A stretch of 41,029 nucleotides of DNA from a virus, in the IMG/VR virus record IMGVR_UViG_3300037246_000716, positions 1 through 41,029 of that record; one strand, given 5' to 3'. Position numbers and translations under genes: made by a program. Shown here one piece after another: positions 8,604 through 17,014 of this stretch. The stretch's first letter is position 1. Each line of letters starts with the position of its first letter. The notes below the pieces were generated by a model that searched no databases, was not told the DNA's origin, and was given only the letters and a program-made list of their open reading frames with translations.

Positions 8604-11600
8604 ATGGACGCTAAGGAAAAGCTAGCAGCACTGAGGGCCGGTAAGCGCATCACGACCAGTGATGGCAAGACCACGCACAGCTACCGCCAGGGTAAGACCA
8701 CCGTCACCAAGAGTGCCGGTAAGACTACCACCACCACCAAGAAGGGACAGGGGTGGACGATTGACTCCGGTACCCAGAAGAAGACCATCGCACCCAAGCA
8801 CAAGGCGAGCCCCAAGTCAACCGCCGGTCGCTCTATCAAGTACCACGGTGGCAAGTCGAACGTTGTAGACCTCGGACACAATCCTACCAAGTCCGCAGTC
8901 TCCAAGGCAACTGTCAAGCTCAACAAGGCGAAGGCCGTTGCGAAGCCCAAGGCCAAGAAGAACACCGCGTCGACCACCCCCACGATCAAGATCCCCCAGG
9001 AGGGCGCCCCTACAGTGCCCACCTCGGCCAAGTCCGATAGTGGTAGCGGTTTCAGCCTCGGTGGCGCTGCTGTCGCTACCGGTCTCGCTGCTGGTACGGC
9101 GGTTGGTGTGCATAAGCTGCTGAAGGCTCCCACGGCGCCCCAGAAGGCGGCGGCACCCCCGAAGGCTAAGCCCCCGCGCCCCGGTGAAGACCCGAAACAG
9201 ATCAAACTCCCCGCAGCACCGAAGGGACTACCGGGTCGCCCCAAGAGAGTGGGACTCCCGAAGCCTCCCCTAGGACTCCCCGGTCCCCCGAAGGGCAAGA
9301 TCGAATACAATCCCCCGATCAATCTACCGAAGTCCCCGAAGGGACTCCCCGGTGATCGCCGCCCCACGCTGGTCGCACCGGAGGAGCCTAAGAAGCCCCC
9401 GACACGAAAGCAGATCGTTGACGACATCCGCTCCAAGTCCGCTCCGAAGGTCGCGAAGGTTGTGGTCCCGAAGGAGCTGCCGAAGACCCCGACCACCGTC
9501 AAGGTGCGAGGCATCGATGTGTCCGCGGCCGACATCGCAGACCAGCGGCCCAAGAACATCATCCGCACTACCATGGACAACGCGGGCAAGCGCACAACCA
9601 AGATCACCACAGGTACGAAGATGGAAGATGTGCAGCTTGAGGCCGACAAGCGCGTAGGTGACGAGCGCCGAGGCGGTGGTAGCAGACGAAGTGCTTCCCG
9701 TATGACGAAGAAGCAAGCTGGCGTCGAGAGTGGAGCAGGGTACCGCGAAGGCAGCCCCGTTGCTCCGAAGCAGAGTTCCCGCCGCAAGGCTGGGCAGCGA
9801 CGCGCCCCGGTTGAGTCCGACGCGACCATCGCACTGAAGGAAGCTGGTATTCTCCCGGATACAGTGGAAGCACCCAAGGCGGCCAAGGTCGAGGTGCCCG
9901 TAGAGGGTGGTGGTACTCCCAAGGCGAACCCGGAAGGTGTTGGTAGACTCCCGACGGCCCCGCACATGGGTGGACGCGCAGCCAACCAAGGAGCGCCACT
10001 CGCAATCGTGAGGGGCGTCAACGTCCCGGGTGCGCCCAGTACTGCGGAGCCCAAGGTGGCGAAGGTCGAGGTTCCGAAGGTTAAGACTATCACGACTGGG
10101 ACCGGGTTCGACGGTCAACCGTTGAAGGCAGAGGTCCCCAAGGTTGGCAGAATTGACACCGCGCCCAAGGTAGATCCCAAGCTGAAGAAGGAGCTGGATA
10201 AGGAGCGCGCGAAGAACGCGAAGCTCATAGCCGCACAACCGGCGGATCAGAAGCAGGTAGAACTAGAGCTGAAGAAGACTGAGGCGAAGGTGGCCAAGGT
10301 TGAGCCTCCCAAGACGAGCGCACCCGTTGCAGAGACACCCCCCGCCGACGCCACGCGGGCGGCTGGTGATCTCCGTGGCGTTGCAGTGGAGCAGGCTCCT
10401 GTCTCCGATGAGGCTGTCAAGTCAGCGCGAGAGTCGGCCGCGAAGAAGAGCTTCTACAGGAAGCAGGGCGCGGCCCGCAGGACTGCGCGAGATGCGTCGA
10501 TCGCTGAGAAGGGCATCATGACCATTCCGGAGACCGGTGAGATCGATTCTGAGGTGGCTCAGGTCAAGCAGAAGGCGCTTGAGCGAGACCTCTTGGATGC
10601 CACGGTTGCTGAGGAAGGACCGGGGAAGAAGGCGACCCCGGCCAAGGCTGTGGGTTCGGCGACTGACAAGCGGACCGCTGCTCAGATCGTCGGCACGGAA
10701 GCTGTTGAGGCCAAGGTGCGTGTGATGGAACCGGGTCCGCGTGATCTGGAGACCGAGCACGGTGGTGGACGCCAGCAGGGCACCATCGCGGACATCATCA
10801 ATCAGGACACCGACATGCGCGACGCGCGCAACGAGGATGTTCGGAGGGCCGCAAACAAGGCGCGCGCCATCGCAGCCAGCCGGGATGCAACCCCGGAGCA
10901 GGAGGCGAAACTTGATAAGGCCATTCAGGGTGAGTATGACCGGTCGTTGGAGCTGTACTTCGATGACGTTGAGACAGACGCGGACCCCAAGAACCAACGT
11001 GGCCCGCGCAAGCCTGACGCCCGACCCCGTATCATGGACTCGATGATTGACGCGGACGCAGAGCTGGCTAAGGCTCGCGACTCCGCTTCACCACCGGCAC
11101 CGGCTGACAGAACAACCGTTGACCAGAAGATCGCATTGATAAACGAGCGAATGGCGCCCGGTGGTGAAGCCATCTACAAGGGCAAAGAGTCCATCGATAT
11201 GCTGGAGTCCCTCAGGGACACGGGTGTCGCAGAGGTGAAGCCTCCGAAGCGCTCGCTAGCACTACCACCCGCACAGGACTTGCTCACCGAGCAGGAAGCT
11301 GGGTCGAAGCGTGGGCGCACAGCAGCGCGCGTGCAGGGCGCGGAAGCGGGACAGGCAGCGGCGGCGGCGAAGGCGGCAACAGGCGCAGCAGGACCGCCGG
11401 AAGTTCCGAGGATGGGTCCGAGAATCGTTACGACTGATACCGGTGAGGCGAAAGCCCTCCAAGGAAAGCAGGCTGGGATCCCGCCCGCTACTCCCCCCGT
11501 GGAGCGCGGCGTGGTGAGCACACCACCCAAGACGATGGCGCAGCTCTGGACAGGCCGCATGGCTGACTGGGGTCGGAGCGCGTACCAAGCCCAGGTCAAG

Positions 11601-12191
11601 CGACTGTCCGCTCCGTATCTGGATGTGGCTGGTGCAGACGCCAAGGCAACCGGCAAGGCTAGCGCGAAGGCGAAGGCCGCAGCGGGCGTCAAGGGTCTGG
11701 GTCTGGCGACCCTGGCGTTTACCGCCCTCGGTGCTGGTGAGTCCTACGCGGCTGAGCATGATCCGAAGAAGAAGCTCGGTGCGGCGGGTGAGCAGTTCAA
11801 GGCAGACTTGCCCGAGGTGGGTAAGAGCATCGTCAAGTTCACGGCTGCTGACTACGGTGTCACGAAGGTGATCCCAGCAGTGGTGAAGAAGATAGCCACC
11901 ACGCTGGGTGCTAACGCTACCCGCTCCGCGTTCGCGGCGGGGGCTAGCGCAACGATTGGTAGGCTGGGGCTTGCAGGGTACATCGGGTACCACGCACTCC
12001 CGTACACGGGCAAGAAGCTGGCAGAGCTGGCCCATTCGGCAGTCGAAGCTAGGAAAGCAGGTGCCGAGGCAACTGATAAACGAAAGAAGTCCGAGGCCAA
12101 GTATGGCACGGTGGAACTCGCAACCAAAACACGTCACGCCAAGGAAGCTGAGAAGCGACGCAAGGCGGCAGACAAGAAGGGGATCATATAA
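8604..12191 (+). CDS. Very long Lys/Ala/Pro-rich, largely disordered protein (1195 aa)
   Basis: A TAGGAGCT Shine-Dalgarno precedes the ATG. The N-terminus (residues 1-140) is Lys/Thr-rich. A short hydrophobic Gly/Ala segment follows at ~150-175 (GGAAVATGLAAGTAVGVHKLL). Residues ~190-260 carry proline repeats of the type LP..PKGLPG. Then come several copies of K-V-A-K-V-E-V-P-K-like motifs (~285-560) and long charged helical stretches. The last ~200 residues have small hydrophobic segments (GLGLATLAFTALGAG, SATIGRLGLAGYIGYH) and a basic tail. No enzyme motif is seen. Its size, basic charge and place beside the portal suggest a virion-internal or ejected DNA-associated protein; this is inference. 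It ends in TAATG with the next gene. Confidence 0.75.
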   Translation: MDAKEKLAALRAGKRITTSDGKTTHSYRQGKTTVTKSAGKTTTTTKKGQGWTIDSGTQKKTIAPKHKASPKSTAGRSIKYHGGKSNVVDLGHNPTKSAVSKATVKLNKAKAVAKPKAKKNTASTTPTIKIPQEGAPTVPTSAKSDSGSGFSLGGAAVATGLAAGTAVGVHKLLKAPTAPQKAAAPPKAKPPRPGEDPKQIKLPAAPKGLPGRPKRVGLPKPPLGLPGPPKGKIEYNPPINLPKSPKGLPGDRRPTLVAPEEPKKPPTRKQIVDDIRSKSAPKVAKVVVPKELPKTPTTVKVRGIDVSAADIADQRPKNIIRTTMDNAGKRTTKITTGTKMEDVQLEADKRVGDERRGGGSRRSASRMTKKQAGVESGAGYREGSPVAPKQSSRRKAGQRRAPVESDATIALKEAGILPDTVEAPKAAKVEVPVEGGGTPKANPEGVGRLPTAPHMGGRAANQGAPLAIVRGVNVPGAPSTAEPKVAKVEVPKVKTITTGTGFDGQPLKAEVPKVGRIDTAPKVDPKLKKELDKERAKNAKLIAAQPADQKQVELELKKTEAKVAKVEPPKTSAPVAETPPADATRAAGDLRGVAVEQAPVSDEAVKSARESAAKKSFYRKQGAARRTARDASIAEKGIMTIPETGEIDSEVAQVKQKALERDLLDATVAEEGPGKKATPAKAVGSATDKRTAAQIVGTEAVEAKVRVMEPGPRDLETEHGGGRQQGTIADIINQDTDMRDARNEDVRRAANKARAIAASRDATPEQEAKLDKAIQGEYDRSLELYFDDVETDADPKNQRGPRKPDARPRIMDSMIDADAELAKARDSASPPAPADRTTVDQKIALINERMAPGGEAIYKGKESIDMLESLRDTGVAEVKPPKRSLALPPAQDLLTEQEAGSKRGRTAARVQGAEAGQAAAAAKAATGAAGPPEVPRMGPRIVTTDTGEAKALQGKQAGIPPATPPVERGVVSTPPKTMAQLWTGRMADWGRSAYQAQVKRLSAPYLDVAGADAKATGKASAKAKAAAGVKGLGLATLAFTALGAGESYAAEHDPKKKLGAAGEQFKADLPEVGKSIVKFTAADYGVTKVIPAVVKKIATTLGANATRSAFAAGASATIGRLGLAGYIGYHALPYTGKKLAELAHSAVEARKAGAEATDKRKKSEAKYGTVELATKTRHAKEAEKRRKAADKKGII

Positions 12192-12556
12192 TGCCCGGAA
12201 CATTCACCGGTTCATCATTTGGCGAGAAGTTCAGAGAGAAGATCGCCGCGAAGAAAGCGGAGCGGGACGAGAAGAAGTCCGCGAAGAAGGAAACCCGTGG
12301 GAAGAAGAAAGCAGCCCGCAAGGACTCCCGCGAGGCCGTCAAGAAGGTCCGGAAAGAGGAGAAACCCGGCGCAATGCGGCGCTTCAAGGTTCAAGCCGCG
12401 AAGGCGATTCACAAGACCGACAAGACTGGCAAGAAGGCTGGCTTCGTGGGGTTCGGTAAGTACGCTGCAAGCAAGAGGGGGGCGCGACTCGGGAAGGTAG
12501 CGGCGGCCCAGAAGGCGCGGCGAGCCAAGCGCGCGGAGAAGAAGGGCCTGTCATAA
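12191..12556 (+). CDS. Highly basic histone-H1-like protein (121 aa)
   Basis: The ATG overlaps the preceding TAA. About a third of residues are Lys or Arg, in AAKKAER/EKKSAKK/RGKKKAARK runs typical of H1-like tails, and Ala and Glu make up most of the rest. No membrane segment or catalytic motif is visible. The composition fits a nucleic-acid binding or genome-condensing protein. It is one of a series of similar proteins from 8604 to 13440. The stop overlaps the next ATG. Confidence 0.7.
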   Translation: MPGTFTGSSFGEKFREKIAAKKAERDEKKSAKKETRGKKKAARKDSREAVKKVRKEEKPGAMRRFKVQAAKAIHKTDKTGKKAGFVGFGKYAASKRGARLGKVAAAQKARRAKRAEKKGLS

Positions 12557-12915
12557 TGGCTAGCAAGAAGACAAAGGCAAAGTTCGAGTCGACGCTGCGG
12601 GACAAGTTCAAGCGCACGGCCATGAAGAACAAGGCCGACGGCAGATCCTTGAGCTACAAACCCCTGAAAGGGGAGCACAAAGAAGTAAGCCTCCCCAAGT
12701 CTGCCTCACCCATCTTCTCGCTCAGCAAGATCGCAGGAAAGATCAAAGCATCTACGAAGAAGCGCGCCCATGAACTCTTGGGTGGCGAGGTGAAGAAAGG
12801 CGCGACAGCAGCTCACAAGGGTCTGACTGGTATCAGGCACCCTGCACAACTGATCCCGGCCATCAAGACGGGTAGTACCCTGGCTGGTCTCATCAAATCA
12901 CTCATGAAGAAATAG
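12556..12915 (+). CDS. Highly basic small protein (119 aa)
   Basis: The start overlaps the previous stop (TAATG). The N-terminal ~60 residues are Lys-rich (SKKTKAKFESTLRDKFKRTAMKNK). The C-terminal half has amphipathic helices (IAGKIKASTKKRAHELLGGEVKKG, LIPAIKTGSTLAGLIKSLMKK). It differs from its neighbours in sequence but shares their charge. Probably a DNA- or membrane-contacting virion component; the exact role is unknown. Confidence 0.68.
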   Translation: MASKKTKAKFESTLRDKFKRTAMKNKADGRSLSYKPLKGEHKEVSLPKSASPIFSLSKIAGKIKASTKKRAHELLGGEVKKGATAAHKGLTGIRHPAQLIPAIKTGSTLAGLIKSLMKK

Positions 12916-12924
12916 GAGTACGCT

Positions 12925-13440
12925 ATGATTATCCCCGGCAAGAAGACCACCATCGGCGCGGGCAAGAAAACCGCACCGGCGAAGAAGACCACGCTCAGCG
13001 GCCCGGCAAAGAAGACTGCGCCCACAGCGAAGAAGACCATCAGCGGGCCGACGGTCAAGACATCAGGCAAAACACCCACGTCCGGACACGATCCGGCAGG
13101 GAAGAAGACCCCGGCGACGGCGACAACGCACGGTTCGACCTATGACTACCGCAAGGGGTCAACGGCCGCGCCTCCGAAGAAGAAGGCCCCGAAGCCCAGC
13201 TACACGGTAAAGACCAGCGACGGCGACTCCGGAACGGGTCCGACCAAGCAGGCTGCTGTGAACGACATGAGGAAGAAGGCGCCCCCGACGAAGGCCGAGT
13301 TGAGAGCCAGCAAGAAGCTCGCGAAAACGGCGACGCGTCTAGCCAAGAAGCGGGCCAAGGACATCAAGCGGGCTTCGAAGAAGAAGGCGCAGGCCGCGAA
13401 GAAGGCTGCGAAGAAGAAGAGCAGGGGCATCTTGAAGTAG
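12925..13440 (+). CDS. Lys-rich repeat protein, histone-like (171 aa)
   Basis: TAGGAG lies 9 nt upstream of the ATG. Residues 1-60 contain degenerate KKT-x-SGP/KKTAP repeats. A short less-charged middle (YTVKTSDGDSGTGPTKQAAVNDM, ~92-114) follows. The last 50 residues are an almost pure K/A/R tail (KKLAKTATRLAKKRAKDIKRASKKKAQ..). This arrangement of a repeat region, small core and H1-like tail resembles bacterial and viral histone-H1-like proteins. Likely role: DNA compaction or neutralising packaged DNA; inferred from composition only. Confidence 0.72.
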   Translation: MIIPGKKTTIGAGKKTAPAKKTTLSGPAKKTAPTAKKTISGPTVKTSGKTPTSGHDPAGKKTPATATTHGSTYDYRKGSTAAPPKKKAPKPSYTVKTSDGDSGTGPTKQAAVNDMRKKAPPTKAELRASKKLAKTATRLAKKRAKDIKRASKKKAQAAKKAAKKKSRGILK

Positions 13441-13448
13441 GAGTAAGT

Positions 13449-14321
13449 ATGACGCTTGGTAGGTTTGGTACAGGGTTCCTCAATTCGGATCCCCGCAAGG
13501 GACAGCACCCGACTGGCGGGTCTATTCATGCCGCTCAGGGTAAGGACACGTCCGTTCTCATTACGGGTAATCCCGAGGACAGTTTTGGGTATGGGAACAA
13601 GGATGCATTCTCCACACAGAATGAGTCCTACGTCCCCAACGAGTCCGATCCTAACTCTTTTCGACGGACCGCTGCTGAGACCAGGGAGCTGAGAGAGTCC
13701 CGTGGTGTGGCCAAATCCCATGAGAACATGGGGTCACTGGCCGTTGACTTCCGGAAGTCCGAAGAGGGCAAGCGAAAGATAGGAGAGCAGACGGAGACAT
13801 CGAAGCGAGCCACGAAGATCCTCGATGCGAGGGCGGCTGCCGAGTACCAGCGTAACGTGACTGGGCCCGCTGAATGGGAAGCGGCGAAGTTCAGGGCTCA
13901 GGCTGCGGGCGCGAAGGCGTACATGGATCAGTTCACGCACAAAATGGACGCCGGGAGTAGCATCGACGCCCTCTTTGCTCGGGGGAAAAGAGGTGGCGGG
14001 GGGGTCGCCGGGGGGATGCGCATGCCAACATCTGGTCCGAACACTAATAAGCTCTTCGCAGCAGGCAGCCGTAGTGGCCTTGACCTCGGCCCAAACCACT
14101 CTAAGATAATGGCCCAGACGACGAGTGACTTCAACTCCATTAGGGGTGAGGATCCCTCGGCCCTGGCCGGGCAGCGCGCGCACGCCCAGGCCCCTGGTAC
14201 TCAAGCGAAGTCAGCCGCAGAGATGGCCAACGCACAGTCAGCAAGTGGTAGGGCCACCCCTATTGAGATGGCTCAGGCAATGGCATCTCAGAGCTACAGA
14301 AACAACCCGAACAAACCGTAG
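13449..14321 (+). CDS. Unknown virion-region protein (290 aa)
   Basis: TAGGAGTAAGT precedes the ATG. The product is hydrophilic and rich in Gly, Ser, Ala and Gln. A helical charged centre lies at ~95-165 (GKRKIGEQTETSKRATKILDARAAAEYQRNV..) and a glycine run (GKRGGGGVAGG) at ~179-189. The C-terminal 60 residues are Ala/Gln-rich. No recognised domain. The placement directly before the scaffold/capsid unit suggests an internal or connector component. Confidence 0.65.
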   Translation: MTLGRFGTGFLNSDPRKGQHPTGGSIHAAQGKDTSVLITGNPEDSFGYGNKDAFSTQNESYVPNESDPNSFRRTAAETRELRESRGVAKSHENMGSLAVDFRKSEEGKRKIGEQTETSKRATKILDARAAAEYQRNVTGPAEWEAAKFRAQAAGAKAYMDQFTHKMDAGSSIDALFARGKRGGGGVAGGMRMPTSGPNTNKLFAAGSRSGLDLGPNHSKIMAQTTSDFNSIRGEDPSALAGQRAHAQAPGTQAKSAAEMANAQSASGRATPIEMAQAMASQSYRNNPNKP

Positions 14322-14329
14322 GAGATACA

Positions 14330-14509
14330 ATGCCCAGATCTAACACGACAAACAAACCCGTATACGCAGCCGACTCCATAGCATCCGTCTTTGGGACGGC
14401 CGTAGGAAAGGTCAAAGATCTGATCAACTATGGTGCCCCGAAGCCGAAGAAGGAGCAGGGCGAGGGACTGGGGCGTACCGCTAAGCTCCTGAAGAAGGTA
14501 GACTACTGA
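14330..14509 (+). CDS. Small protein closing the portal unit (59 aa)
   Basis: AGGAGATACA precedes the ATG. The reading frame begins MPRSNTTNKPVYAADSIASV and ends AKLLKKVDY. It has a short amphipathic helix and a basic C-terminus, with no recognised family. It is the last gene before two hairpins and promoter copy 2, so it ends the transcription unit that begins at 4369. The Shine-Dalgarno and tight spacing support it as real. Confidence 0.6.
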   Translation: MPRSNTTNKPVYAADSIASVFGTAVGKVKDLINYGAPKPKKEQGEGLGRTAKLLKKVDY

Positions 14510-14514
14510 TTATG

Positions 14515-14536
14515 CCTACGCGTTTCGATGCGTAGG
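14515..14536 (+). other. Short hairpin (CCTACGC / GCGTAGG)
   Basis: A 7-bp perfect stem (14515-14521 with 14530-14536) encloses an 8-base loop immediately after the stop codon of the preceding gene and before the larger terminator hairpin. It could be a 3'-end stabiliser or part of a tandem terminator. Confidence 0.5.
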
Positions 14537-14538
14537 GA

Positions 14539-14590
14539 TGGCCACAGAGGGCTCTGTTCTCCCTCCTAGCCCCTGTGGCCAAATACTTTA
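14539..14590 (+). terminator. Terminator-like hairpin between portal and capsid units
   Basis: A 14-bp GC-rich stem with one bulged A: TGGCCACAG (14539-14547) and GGGCT (14549-14553) pair with AGCCC (14568-14572) and CTGTGGCCA (14573-14581). The loop is 14 nt. It is followed by AAATACTTTA, a weak T tract rather than a run of U. It sits between the end of one gene block and promoter copy 2, where a terminator is expected. Confidence 0.65.
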
Positions 14591-14599
14591 TGGGGATAC

Positions 14600-14628
14600 T
14601 TGCACATTAGTGAGGAAATTCCTATAAT
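14600..14628 (+). promoter_or_regulatory. Phage promoter copy 2 (TTGCAC-N17-TATAAT)
   Basis: TTGCAC is at 14600-14605, the spacer is 17 bp and TATAAT is at 14623-14628, in the same AATTCCTATAATTA core as the other two copies. It lies in the only sizeable non-coding gap of the plus strand (14510-14743) and would transcribe scaffold and major capsid genes with a leader of about 108 nt. Confidence 0.85.
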
Positions 14629-14642
14629 TAATAGAGAGAGTG

Positions 14643-14703
14643 TGAAGAATTCTACCGTAGTTAGCTGCGTTATGGCCCGCTCTCCCATGTAAAGAGTTCT
14701 TCA
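14643..14703 (+). promoter_or_regulatory. Structured 5' leader of the scaffold-capsid transcript
   Basis: TGAAGAATTCT (14643-14653) can pair with AGAGTTCTTCA (14693-14703) to give 11 bp with one G-U pair and a 39-nt loop. A smaller ATGG/CCAT hairpin is possible inside the loop. It forms at the 5' end of the predicted transcript, 40 nt upstream of the scaffold start, and may stabilise a highly expressed mRNA. It does not resemble a riboswitch or tRNA I know. Confidence 0.5.
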
Positions 14704-14743
14704 AACTTCGCCAATATCCAGGCGTTAAAGGAGATGCGTACAA

Positions 14744-15667
14744 ATGAGTACAGAAAATCAGGACGGAAATACGTCAACAGTTGAAGACAAACTGAGGGCG
14801 GCTGTGGCTGCGTCCGACACAGGAACCGTAGAAGAAACGGTCGAAGAAGAGCCGGTAGAAGAGGTTGTGGTTGAGGGTAAAACCGAAGTCCGCATCCCCA
14901 AGAAACGTTTCGATGAGGTGAACAACAAGTTCAAGGAGGCTTCGGCTTCCAACGATTTGCTCACCCAACAGGTCGCGGACTCCAATGCGAAGCTGGTCGA
15001 GATGGCGGCAATTCTGGCTGCGAAAGATGATGATGTCAACACCCTGAACGAGATCAAAAGTTTCGTCAATGACCCGTCGATGGAAGCTCACGTTAGAGCC
15101 ATCGACAACAAGTTGAAGGGCATTGAACAGGAAGTTGAAGAAGGTGTGTCTACACCTGATGAAGCTCAAGCCAAGACTCGCGAGTTGATTGAAGAGACTC
15201 GTACAGAGATGGCAGACATCCAAGCGACGGCTTCGGCCGAAGCACTGGTGGGTCGAGCGGACGTTATCGCTGACAAGCTACTGGCACAACTGCCTGAGAC
15301 GTACAATGAGCAGGATCGTACGATCGTTCAGGCACTGTGGACCGAGAAGATGGACTGGGATGTCGCAGTTGCGAACCCTGACAACCTCTCGGAGCAGCTT
15401 ACGGAAGGCTTCCAAGAAGCCCTCGATACGTATGGTGTGCCACGCGGCGCGTTGTTTACGGTGGATGAGGTAGAAGAGTTGACACCTGAAGCGATTACCG
15501 CAACCAAGACTCCAGAGCAGGAGTTGGAAGACTTGATGGATCAAAACTGGGGCGGCGTGAAGACAGAGACCTCTGAAGCAGGGAAGACTACGGTCACCCC
15601 TGAGAAGAGCGACGATGACTTCAACGATGCCTTGGCCGACATCATCAGGAAAGCGAACAAGCGGTAG
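14744..15667 (+). CDS. Scaffolding protein (307 aa)
   Basis: AAAGGAGATG precedes the ATG. The protein is very acidic (EETVEEEPVEEVVVEG near residue 30) and mostly helical, with a coiled coil at ~55-100 and ~120-160. It ends in a small basic helix (FNDALADIIRKANKR), the usual capsid-binding end of scaffolds. It lies immediately upstream of the major capsid gene under the same promoter. By family knowledge it guides procapsid assembly and then leaves the head. No protease domain is seen. Confidence 0.82.
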   Translation: MSTENQDGNTSTVEDKLRAAVAASDTGTVEETVEEEPVEEVVVEGKTEVRIPKKRFDEVNNKFKEASASNDLLTQQVADSNAKLVEMAAILAAKDDDVNTLNEIKSFVNDPSMEAHVRAIDNKLKGIEQEVEEGVSTPDEAQAKTRELIEETRTEMADIQATASAEALVGRADVIADKLLAQLPETYNEQDRTIVQALWTEKMDWDVAVANPDNLSEQLTEGFQEALDTYGVPRGALFTVDEVEELTPEAITATKTPEQELEDLMDQNWGGVKTETSEAGKTTVTPEKSDDDFNDALADIIRKANKR

Positions 15668-15690
15668 CCGCACAACGATAGGAGCTACCA

Positions 15691-16899
15691 ATGATTACAT
15701 TTAATACGTTGGGCGATATGCTTCTTCGTCGGTACATCGTCGACTTCATTGCCCAGATGCAGAATCTTTCTGCACCCATTTATACGCAGCTCCGCGAGAA
15801 CACGCAGTTCACCCCCTCGGGTGATGGCGCGTACTTCGGCGTTCGTATTGCTGGTAATGAAGCAGGCGGCGGATGGCGTGCGACGGACGACAACGTCCTT
15901 CCCACGGCATCGAACGAGAATGTTAAGCAGGCTCGTGTCCGACCTAAGAAGTACTACCACACAGTGACGTTCTCCGGTCTCGCCGAAGCAGTTTCGGCGC
16001 GTGGCGGGGAAGATGCCTTTGCTTCCGGGATTACTGACGCGATCAGTACTGCCGTCAAGCGCGCGGGCGCACGATTCGAGACCGACTTCCTTCGGGGCGA
16101 CGGTACGGGTCGACTGACCAATTGCGGTTCTGCAAGCACGAACTCCACGGTTCCCGTGGATGACGCGCGTCCGTTCCGTGCCGGTCAAGTCATTGTTGGT
16201 CTCAACAACGCATCGGGCCTCAGAACTTTCGGTCCGGTGACGGTTACTTCCAAGGACATCGCGAATGGCCAGATTACGGTATCAAGTGCCGTGACGTGGT
16301 CGACTGACGATGGTATCTACATCTCTGGTGAGCAGAGTGAAGCTTCGGCCCCGCAAGAGGTCACGGCTCTCGGTCTCCCCGCCATTGTGTCGGCTACTGG
16401 AAGTATCTACAACCTTTCACGAACCACGTATCCGATCCTTCAGTCGAAGGTAATCGCTGCGGGCTCCGTGGCACTCGACGAAGCCCTGCTTCGCCGGTTG
16501 CGACGCCAGCTCTTGGTGGAAACGGATGTTGGATCTCTCGATGGCTTTGCCATGATTTCCAACTGGGAGCAGTATGATCGCTACACTGAGATCTCACTGC
16601 CCTTCCGTCGGTTCAACGACATGCGCTTGGAGCTAGGCGCTCAGCAAGAGCTGACTACGTTTGAAGGCCGTCCCTGGCTGATTTCGTGGGCCGCTCTCCC
16701 GGATCAGGTATTCCAACTGAACCTGGGTGCAATTGAGCGTGGCGTTGTGCGACCCCTCTCGATCGACGAGAGAGTGAACATGGCGTGGGTTCCGGGTCAG
16801 GACGCGTTCACGGTTCTCATGAAGTACTACGGTGAGAACGTGGCACGCAGCATCAACCAGACGGCGAAGCTGACTGGCTTGACTGTCCCGACCTACTAA
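15691..16899 (+). CDS. Major capsid protein, HK97-like fold (402 aa)
   Basis: TAGGAGCTACCA precedes the ATG. The protein follows the scaffold and is followed by a terminator, as is common for capsid genes. An N-terminal arm and helix lead to an E-loop-like segment rich in Gly (GNEAGGGWRATDDNVLP, ~55-71) and a long spine helix (GGEDAFASGITDAISTAVKRAGARFETDFL). A mixed beta/alpha P-domain follows, and the C-terminal third contains FAMISNWEQYDRYTE and RPWLISW. These are typical of HK97-like capsid proteins of about 400 residues. No cleavage site is obvious. Confidence 0.85.
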   Translation: MITFNTLGDMLLRRYIVDFIAQMQNLSAPIYTQLRENTQFTPSGDGAYFGVRIAGNEAGGGWRATDDNVLPTASNENVKQARVRPKKYYHTVTFSGLAEAVSARGGEDAFASGITDAISTAVKRAGARFETDFLRGDGTGRLTNCGSASTNSTVPVDDARPFRAGQVIVGLNNASGLRTFGPVTVTSKDIANGQITVSSAVTWSTDDGIYISGEQSEASAPQEVTALGLPAIVSATGSIYNLSRTTYPILQSKVIAAGSVALDEALLRRLRRQLLVETDVGSLDGFAMISNWEQYDRYTEISLPFRRFNDMRLELGAQQELTTFEGRPWLISWAALPDQVFQLNLGAIERGVVRPLSIDERVNMAWVPGQDAFTVLMKYYGENVARSINQTAKLTGLTVPTY

Positions 16900-16926
16900 G
16901 CCTCTGGCTTGGTAGTAACAACTTGA

Positions 16927-16965
16927 AGTAGGGGGCTCCATCCGGGGCTCCCTACTCTTGTATGT
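16927..16965 (+). terminator. Terminator hairpin after the capsid gene
   Basis: AGTAGGG (16927-16933) pairs with CCCTACT (16950-16956). The stem extends inward to about 13 bp with two G-U pairs and an ATCC loop, followed by CTTGTATG. The U-tract is short, so it may attenuate rather than fully stop transcription. It defines scaffold-capsid as a separate high-expression unit; no copy of the phage promoter follows it before 17015. Confidence 0.65.
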
Positions 16966-17014
16966 AACATTCGAATGATACACCTAAACAGAAATTCCAA
17001 GTAGGAGAAACAAA

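Noticed and set aside
9190-9420. Proline repeats read as a collagen-like (Gly-X-Y) domain
   Set aside because: Units are LP..PKGLPG with irregular spacing, not continuous Gly-X-Y triplets.
8681-10093. Long open frame of 470 codons on the minus strand, opposite the basic protein
   Set aside because: The Lys/Pro/Ala-rich codons of the plus gene rarely create stops on the opposite strand. The product is low-complexity Ser/Gly/Leu with no ribosome site in a plausible operon.
14510-14743. Possible tRNA or riboswitch in the main plus-strand gap
   Set aside because: No cloverleaf, T-loop or known aptamer pattern could be found; two hairpins, a promoter and a leader stem explain the region.
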